64,000 nt of DNA, taken from NCBI GenBank assembly GCA_001414485.1, contig LLEY01000147.1:124001-188000 (forward strand). Direction: 5' to 3'. The translations under genes and the position numbers were made by a program. This DNA comes from Calycina herbarum (taxonomy: Eukaryota; Ascomycota; Leotiomycetes; Helotiales; Pezizellaceae). This document shows positions 57,203 through 64,000 of this stretch, piece by piece (the stretch's first letter is position 1; each line of letters starts with the position of its first letter). Below the pieces are notes generated by a model, which saw only the letters and a program-made list of their open reading frames with translations, had not been told where the DNA came from and did not search any database.

Positions 57203-58974
57203 ATTTTCAAGACCTTTCAAAGGCTAAGGTGAAAATAACCACCTTCCAATTTGACTCAATCAAGACTCCTGGTTTAACTCATGCCAACAATTTGATAGTG
57301 GAAAGTGCTCAGGCTGTTAAAGAATGTTTAGAAGACAATAATACCAAGTACTATATATTCTAGACAACAGAGGATCAGATGGGTGTGAGTTTCTAAAACG
57401 TCAGTTACGCGAATATTACGACTAATGAAATTTGTTCCTAGATATACTTGCACAACCATATTGCTCACCATGATATTACTCTTTGGGCTATTGGAGCGAA
57501 GGCAGAAACCATACGATATCACCACGGACGTAACGTCTTGGTTCAACGGGGCACCTTCTCTATTCAAGAGTCGCTTGTGGTTGACATGTCAGATCCAAAG
57601 ATTTTCAAGAGATGCTTGGGAAAAGAGGAGAATTTCAAAAACTTTTCATGGGCTAGATTACCAAATTTGGGTACGAGGAAGTGTTACAAAAGTATATGTT
57701 CAATGGAAGTGAGGTTGCAGATGACATTCTTTGGCGAATGTATCAAGGTAAGTGTACCGGAAGCTTTACGAATATCATTGTCATCCATCCAACAAAGCTG
57801 ATCTTGGGAAATAACACAGGTTATGTGCATACCCTGATACACATTAATTTTGCAATCGAGTTCAAACAACCCCTTCTTCTAGCAAAGTCTTTTGCCCAGG
57901 CTTGCGTTCACGATGACCAGTGGTATACGAAATACCTCACAGGGTCGGAGGCTTTGGCGGTCACTTCCACATTGTTTCCCTTGCCACTCAGCGCATGCTA
58001 TGATTTATAATTCGCCGACCCAGCAATCAGTAACAGTTCTAGCTATTACTACCATTCTCAAAGACGACCTTCAGGTATATGGGCGGGAGATGTAGAGCAA
58101 GCAAGAGATGGAGTGCTAGTAAAAGCATTTCCAGAGACTTGCCGCATTGCAGCTAGATATCGTGTGGATCCAAATAACCTCGAACGCGCCACAGCAGAAC
58201 TGATTAACTCTGCGGTTGAGTCCAATCAAACCTATTCATCTGGGAAATGCTAACTTAAGTCAAATTGAAAGTACTCAGCTGTGCCGGAGGTACGTTATTT
58301 TTCCATAACAACTTTCTCTGCCATGGTCTTGAGTAAGAGCTATAAGAAAACAATACCTATCATTCCCACTGATAGTTAAGGCTTCTTGAAACTTAATCAA
58401 TACCCCCCTCTTCCCGGATAGATATGAATACTAACTCTTGTTGAAGCCCAGCGACCCCGAAGGAGTGCAAATTCGATTTCTATCTTCTTCATAGTGTCAC
58501 AGCAAGTATAAGTCACAGTGCATTTCTTTAAGAAAGGTCATTGAGCAACGCTTAAAAGGCACGATTTTTGGAACATACTGGAAGGGTATTCATGTTAACC
58601 TACGCGGGAATGGGCTGTCCAGAACACCTCTCTAAGAATGGCTCGTTTCCCATCCGCCCAAGCGACCGAACCAAGGCTGGGCTGAGATATTCGAGCGAGC
58701 AGCTTTACATCAGGACGATGGCCATTTTGCTAAGATGATTCGCTGCACTGCACATGCACACAAAGTTTCTGCACCATACGATCATTTACCCGAGTTCCGA
58801 ATCAAACAAAACATGTTCCTACAAATTGGAAATGCAATGATCGACTCTGGAATGGAGTCGGCTCCGGAAGGAACGAAACAATTTGATTGGTCCGTTAGAG
58901 GTGCTGGTTTCCCTGAAGCATGGAACAAAGTCCCTCTCAGAAGTGTTCGAGTCCCACTTGAAGGTTCCGCGTGA
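57203..58974 (+). pseudogene. questin oxidase-like (DUF4243) pseudogene
   Basis: Questin oxidase is a Baeyer-Villiger-type enzyme that opens the anthraquinone ring. Family blocks in order: ESAQAVKECLEDNNTKYYIF then TAG (57361-57363); an intron with GTGAGT...TTCCTAG; YLHNHIAHHDITLWAIGA; SLVVDMSDPKIFKRCLGKEE; a frameshift near 57660-57680; EEVLQKYMFNGSEVADDILW; an intron with GTAAGT...CACAG; HTLIHINFAIEFKQPLLLAK; RDGVLVKAFPETCRIAARY; CKFDFYLLHSVTAS near 58465-58510; EIFERAALHQDDGHFAKMIR and EFRIKQNMFLQIGNAMIDSG; and GAGFPEAWNKVPLRS at the C-terminus. The blocks fall in different frames with further stops (for example 58008-58010), so the gene is dead. The 79-codon frame at 58735-58974 is its last intact piece. 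Confidence 0.78.
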
Positions 58975-61553
58975 AAGAGCATTATACGTTCAGCATGCAA
59001 TTTAGCTTGCATTTGCACGAGTGGGGGACTACGATTTACGATAGTTTGAGGCGAGAAGGCAAGGGGATCTGTATTTATGAGATCCATGGGAGAGAGGGTT
59101 CTATAGAAATGTTGACTTTTGACTCAACAATGCAAACCTTGTAACACCATTTGGTTAAGAAGACCTCAATTTCAAACACCAATACGTTCTTTGCGCTTAG
59201 CGAATGAAGTTCTACGGTAACTCTACCAAAAGCGATTCTGGTGTGCGAAAAGGGATGAAGAAATTTAATTTTTACAACTGCTCTGGAGTGTACCTCAACA
59301 ACCAAGGGAAATATAAAAGTTGAAATCTTTCAACCAATAGTACTTCAGATGGTATTGAATATTTCCCAATGGATTTGCGATTCCCTGTATAACTTAGACA
59401 GTATTAAGGCAGTCTTATTAGTTATTAGATCTTTTTAATATTAGATATACTTCTTTCTAAGATAATAGACATTTAAGTTCTATACTATCTTAAGTAAGTT
59501 TTTAAGATAGATTTAGAGAAGAGATCTACGCTAGTAGTAAAGAGAGTATAAGTAGCTATTATAGAGGCGATAGAGATAGACTAGTTTATCCTCTATCTAG
59601 ATAATATATTTAGTAATAACAAGCTCTTATCTAAATATCTCTGCTTAGAATATATAGTTAATAATAAGCTTTTATCTAAATACCTTAGTCTAGAATATAT
59701 AGTTAATAATAAGCTTTTACTTAAATATCTCTATCTAGATTATATAGTTAGTAATAGCTCTTTATTTAGATTTAACTACCTAGATAATATTATTAGTAAT
59801 AAGCTTTTACTTATCCTTATTTTTAAAATACTACGCTTAGACGATATCTATAAGATCTTATATCTATATAATATATACTATAACAGACGTATTCTTAAGA
59901 TTCTATATCTAGTCTTTCTAACTAATAATAATTACTCTAAAGTCCTACTCTTATATTTTTATAATATAGTTAATAATAACTACTCTAAGATTCTATGCTT
60001 AGATAATATAGTTACTAACGAGTGTCTTTTTCTTTAAACTCTTTATTTAAGTATTATAGTTAGTAATAATTATTCTATATATAAAATACTTAATCTATAT
60101 AATATCTCTTATAATAAGCTCTACTTTTTTCAAATACCTAGTTTATTCCTCTTTCTACTAGTATAAAAGAACCTTTAGCTAAGACTTCTACTTTTAATAA
60201 GTAATATATAGTAGTAAGTAATTTAAAAAAACCTTCTATACTAAAATAAAATTCTTTAAGAAATATAAGATAGTAGTAGTTTAATTACAGTTAACTAGTC
60301 TAAGAGAGAAGAGAGTTTAAGTAGCTTATAAAATTCCTATATTCGTAAAGAAAGTAATAATTAATATTAATAATTAACTCTATAAATTTGTTTTATTATT
60401 TAATAAGTTATTCATATATAAAAGAAAAACTAGTTTTAAATTTAAAGTAAAAGAAGAATAATTTTCTTATAAAAGTAAAGTATAATAGAGTAAGTTATAA
60501 TAAAAGAATCTTATAATATTCTCTTAAAAGAAAAAGATAATAGCTTTATAAAAGTAAGATATAATAGAATAAGTTTTATTTAAAGAATCTTATAATATCT
60601 TTTAAAAGAAAAGAATAATAGCTTTATAAAAGTAAAGTATAATATAATAAATATAAGTAGAGCTTAAGTATAGACAAAGTTACTACTATATACTCTTATA
60701 TGGGTGAATGAGCCTCTGACTCATATCCATCCACGTGATTAGCACGCTAGCACCACGCTAGCACAAGCATAAATAGCCGTACTTCGTGTACCTAGAATAG
60801 TCACAGTGAATACAATACGCATATGCAACCAGACAGATTTATGACCAAGTCATACCAACATTTCTAAACTTTTAGGTATTTTCTAAAGTGCTGTTGTGGT
60901 TTCTTTTTGCTGCTTGAACGCAACTTGAACGCGGCGGGACAACGCGTTTCTCGACTCGTTTAATCGCCTACAAGCCAGTAGCGTCTTTTACTGAGAATGG
61001 CCAATCGCCTCAAATATCTTGATACGATCGGAGGGTAATTTGAAAAAAATGCATGAAATGGTGGAGTTCTGCTGAAGTGGCTCGCAGTCTTGAGGCTTGC
61101 ATCGGAGGTTTGGGGCTTTGAGTATCGGGGGGGTTTTCCCACAATACACTGACTTTTCCAGCATGGTGGGGCAGCAGAGAGATAGGTCACAGCGAGGAAA
61201 CAACAGGTCCCTCATCCTTTCAGTGCTTCTCAAATGAAGATCACCAGCCCTAAGAGGGTTGATTCACTTGAAAATCTACCTGTTTACCCTACACCATATT
61301 TCAAGGTATTGTTAGATTGATGTTTCTGCCTCTCGATTAATGATATATCTATTTTGGAATGAATTGAAAGCTTTGTCGAGAGGAAGCAGAACCACGACGC
61401 GTTGTTGCGAATTTTTGGTGGACCCACAATTCCTCCCGCTTAGGTCAAGTCGCAGGTGAAGGTCAACAGCATCAGTCTTCAACCCGCAAGCTTCATCATG
61501 CTCTTCCACTCCCCGCTCTTGTCGCAACCACGCCAATTCATAAAACGCCGGCG
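58975..61553. other. gene-free interval dominated by an AT-rich island
   Basis: 59340-60690 is extremely AT-rich and repetitive (listed separately). 60690-60890 returns abruptly to normal composition and has LTR-like character: repeated CACGCTAGCAC, a CATAAATAGCCG TATA-like site and AGTGAATACAATACG. 61000-61500 has normal composition with no supported gene and forms the upstream region of the 2EXR gene. Confidence 0.45.
59340..60690. repeat. AT-rich island with tandem repeats, RIP-like
   Basis: Nearly all A and T with the few C/G mostly in CT, AG or GC of AAGCTT. Five about 45-bp units run from 59598 to 59820 (AGTTAATAATAAGCTTTTA core), with looser copies to about 60110. Three about 79-bp units start at 60467, 60546 and 60624 (TTATAAAAGTAAAGTATAAT core). 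Such islands in ascomycetes usually derive from repeats mutated by RIP. Confidence 0.7.
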
Positions 61554-62729
61554 ATGAAGATCATCAATCCTATGCGCACCCCTCCCCCGAGGAGGACGCC
61601 TGAACAACTTCTTGAGCAAGAAATATGCGCCTCTCTAAAATACCTCACCCTCGACAAGGACGGCGACAAGAATGAAGGGGTCTCTTGTTTGCCAGTTGAG
61701 AAAAAGCAAGAGCTACTCGCTTTGATCGAACCCGAAGACGGCAATCTCATGGACTTCGTCGATCTCTTCTGCGCTCTTTTCCCAACCACGCCCCTCTTTC
61801 GATGTCGCTTTATGAGGTTGAAACTACGCGACAATCCCCTGTGGGGGCCATACGGTGAACTTTTTGCGGAAGAAATACGCGAATACTTGGAAGAACTCGC
61901 CCGTGACGAAAACCACGACAAGAACTCTTGGCTATCGCTTCTACCAACCGAGAAAAAGAAAAAACTACTGGCGTTGATCGAACCCGCATACCCTATCGCG
62001 GTAGAGGAGGATCCAGTCGTTCAGGAAAGCGAAGAATATGAACGTTTGGCCACCTTTCACCTCTTCCGACGACTTCCCTTGGAATTGAAACACCAGATTT
62101 GGGGAGAAATACTTGGGCCTCTCAAACCACGAGTTCACACTATCAAGCTCCATCGTCGCGCAAAAACCTTTCGCTCCAATCAGCCGTTTTCACCCTTTCT
62201 CAAAATCTGCCAAGAGTCTCGCAGCTTCTACTTCCAAAAGACCAAAACCCGGCTTGGTTTTAGCAACTACGTCAACTTCGACATCGATACGATCCACATA
62301 CTTGATACGGAGAATATGCCACATCACATCAGCCGACTCGTAGGAACTCCAGGCATCTCTCAAATCCAGAGGTTCTCGATGACAAGCAGGCTCTTCGATG
62401 ACACTCCAATGTGGAAGAGCGCTCCCAGAGGCTCTCGGGCCGCACGAGGAAACAACTTGCAGTATGTGTTCCTTCACATGCTAGCTATCAAAGAGACCAC
62501 CATTGTGTTCGACGACAAAAGAGACGAGGAGGTTTGTTGGAAAGACCACAACGTATCGTTTCGAACTATGTCTGTCAACGAGAAGAAGCGACTACCAGAA
62601 AGATCGTTTCATCGATACCGTGTGGCTTGTTTGGAGAGAGCGTTAGAGGCTGAAGTGGGAGATAAGTTGAAGTTCTCGCATCGATTTGCTTATGTCAATA
62701 AGAAATCATCTCTTCAGCCTTCGTCTTGA
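61554..62729 (+). CDS. 2EXR-domain (F-box-like) protein with an internal 40-residue duplication
   Basis: Single exon, 391 aa, ATG at 61554. The 2EXR domain starts at about residue 169 (FHLFRRLPLELKHQIWGEIL) and continues with KPRVHTIKL, FLKICQESRSFYFQKTKTR and FSNYVNFDIDTIHIL. The N-terminal third holds two 40-residue copies, residues 21-60 and 105-144; both end LLALIEP, and LPVEKKQ matches LPTEKKK. So an internal duplication preceded the 2EXR domain. Such proteins are strongly expanded in Leotiomycetes; no biochemical function is established. A homolog without the duplicated N-terminus follows directly at 63227 on the same strand. Confidence 0.8.
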   Translation: MKIINPMRTPPPRRTPEQLLEQEICASLKYLTLDKDGDKNEGVSCLPVEKKQELLALIEPEDGNLMDFVDLFCALFPTTPLFRCRFMRLKLRDNPLWGPYGELFAEEIREYLEELARDENHDKNSWLSLLPTEKKKKLLALIEPAYPIAVEEDPVVQESEEYERLATFHLFRRLPLELKHQIWGEILGPLKPRVHTIKLHRRAKTFRSNQPFSPFLKICQESRSFYFQKTKTRLGFSNYVNFDIDTIHILDTENMPHHISRLVGTPGISQIQRFSMTSRLFDDTPMWKSAPRGSRAARGNNLQYVFLHMLAIKETTIVFDDKRDEEVCWKDHNVSFRTMSVNEKKRLPERSFHRYRVACLERALEAEVGDKLKFSHRFAYVNKKSSLQPSS

Positions 62730-63226
62730 GGCACGGGAATGGTGATACATCTCATGCGTTACACTACTTGTGATGGTTTTCTATGGAAAAAGGAAAGCAC
62801 AGCAAGAAATTCGAACACAGTAGTGATATACCACGCTCTTCCCTTTCCTACTTTCAAGAAACAGCCGATAGTTCAGTTAGCTACTAGGCTTTCTCCATCA
62901 ATTCAATTCATACTTTTTCCACGCATAATCGTAGTGCACCATCTTAAATTATGAGAGAATGTTAATCATGACAACTAGAGCTTTGGGACCCGATACATGC
63001 TGATGTACTGGTGGATGTAATTGTTGACAATATCTTTACATGGCAAGCTAGAATAGTGAATCTCAGAGGTCAATGTCTAGCATTGCGGGGTAAATCAAAT
63101 CAAGTTTTCAAGTTAGAGTTTGACTCACTGAGGGTGTATAAATTCCATTCGAAGTACCTCCTTCGTCTCTTCAACTCCATCCCCTTCTCCACAACCCACT
63201 TCCACTAACATCAACAAATTTTTACG
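62730..63226. other. intergenic between tandem 2EXR genes
   Basis: About 500 bp; must contain the promoter of the second gene. GGGTGTATAAATTC, a TATA-like site, lies at 63132-63145, about 85 bp before the ATG. Nothing else seen. Confidence 0.5.
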
Positions 63227-64000
63227 ATGGACAACATTTCACACGAGACAAACCATCGAGCCCTCGAGCAGGTGCTCTGCACTAATTTGCAGCAACTCAA
63301 TTGTAATGAGAGAACCAAGGACGCACCTCAAGGCCCTCTTTTCTCCAAGCTTCCTTCAGAGTTGCGACGGCAAGTTTGGCTCGAAGTCCTCACCCCTTAT
63401 CTCAAACCAAGAGTCCACGCTATCAAGCTCACCGGCAAAAATAAGTTCAAGTCAAATCAACCATTGTCCCCACTTCTCCGCATTTGTCAAGAAACTCGCA
63501 ACTTCTATTTCGAAAAGACAAGTACAGAACCTGGATTCGGCACCTACGTCAACTTCGACATCGATACACTTTACTTCCTCTATGACCCAAATATCAATGC
63601 TAACTTCACCTCATCCCTCAAAGAAACTCCCGGTCATGAAAAGATCCAAAAGCTAGCTTTGGCAAAAGAAAACATTCTAGTAATGAGGGAGGGAAGCTCA
63701 TTCCCCGGGGATGTGGCGAAAATGGACTGGGACAAGATACTTCGTCCAATAACGAATCTCAAAGAAGTTACGGTCATATTCCTTGATACCCGAAGTCCTG
63801 AAAGGGCTTGGAGCGACTACGGAATCTCACTCTCCGTCGTTCGGAGATCCGAGAAAGGTTCATGGTCACTTTACAGTGGTCGGTTCCTTAAGATTTTCAC
63901 AGGTGAAGGTGGCCAAAAGTATCTTCTCGCACAAGCTTACGTTGAGATAATCTTGGTTGACGTGAAAGATGACTTGGACATGCCATTTTGCATCGGTTTG
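63227..64000 (+). CDS. 2EXR-domain protein, 3' end outside the window
   Basis: Open from ATG 63227 to the window end (258 codons, no stop yet). The 2EXR motif LFSKLPSELRRQVWLEVLTP begins near residue 38, followed by LKPRVHAIKL, LLRICQETRNFYFEKTSTE and FGTYVNFDIDTLYFL, closely parallel to the gene at 61554 (LKICQESRSFYFQ; FSNYVNFDIDTIHIL). It is therefore a tandem paralog without the 40-residue duplication. The N-terminus MDNISHETNHRALEQVL is short and polar. A TATA-like TATAAAT lies about 85 bp upstream. Confidence 0.8.
   Translation, partial: MDNISHETNHRALEQVLCTNLQQLNCNERTKDAPQGPLFSKLPSELRRQVWLEVLTPYLKPRVHAIKLTGKNKFKSNQPLSPLLRICQETRNFYFEKTSTEPGFGTYVNFDIDTLYFLYDPNINANFTSSLKETPGHEKIQKLALAKENILVMREGSSFPGDVAKMDWDKILRPITNLKEVTVIFLDTRSPERAWSDYGISLSVVRRSEKGSWSLYSGRFLKIFTGEGGQKYLLAQAYVEIILVDVKDDLDMPFCIGL

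Noticed and set aside
58735..58974. Separate small gene of 79 codons
   Set aside because: It is the C-terminal block of the questin-oxidase-like pseudogene.

Overview
The window is nuclear DNA of a filamentous ascomycete. Genes have short introns (about 45-310 bp, mostly GTAAGT/GTATGT donors with CTAAC/CTAAT branch sites), AT-rich degenerate tracts lie between genes, and the conserved proteins (Avt3/4-type transporter, Vhc1, Rpb11, Pol31, AA5 glyoxal oxidase, 2EXR/F-box-like families) are of fungal type. The protein set suggests Leotiomycetes (Helotiales), but that is inference without a database search. Exon models were built by eye from splice signals and frame continuity.

Layout. 0.7-8.7 kb: two vacuolar-membrane transporters, an Avt3/4-like amino acid transporter and the cation-chloride cotransporter Vhc1, are transcribed divergently from one 959 bp intergenic region. 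9.5-26.6 kb: a rapidly evolving area with five copies of one F-box-like family (two intact, one C-terminally shortened, two pseudogenic), a TRIM-type miniature LTR retrotransposon inside one of them, a tandem array of 54-bp exon plus intron units, two MITE-like elements, a nitronate monooxygenase, an orphan frame broken by two TAG codons, and the essential RNA polymerase II subunit gene RPB11 in four small exons. 27.7-40.0 kb: an 11-exon secreted glyoxal oxidase, an unrecognised 326-aa protein, a membrane-anchored RING-like protein, the DNA polymerase delta small subunit, and a small GPI-type surface protein.

40.0-53.4 kb holds only one convincing gene, a 190-aa single-pass membrane protein. 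53.4-59.0 kb is a gene graveyard: a SET-domain pseudogene with three in-frame stops, a tRNA-Ser-like relic, and a divergent pair of pseudogenes, a plant-type O-methyltransferase and a questin-oxidase-like (DUF4243) gene. Those two activities are consecutive steps in geodin/sulochrin-type anthraquinone metabolism, so this looks like the remnant of a secondary-metabolite cluster. It is bracketed by AT-rich, RIP-like sequence with 45-bp and about 79-bp tandem repeats (59.3-60.7 kb). 61.5-64.0 kb: two tandem 2EXR-domain genes, the second cut by the window end.

Housekeeping genes (RPB11, POL31, VHC1) are intact and sit between blocks of dispensable sequence. Most pseudogene stop codons could have arisen by C-to-T or G-to-A transitions (CAG/CAA to TAG/TAA, TGG to TGA), as expected from RIP or simple decay.
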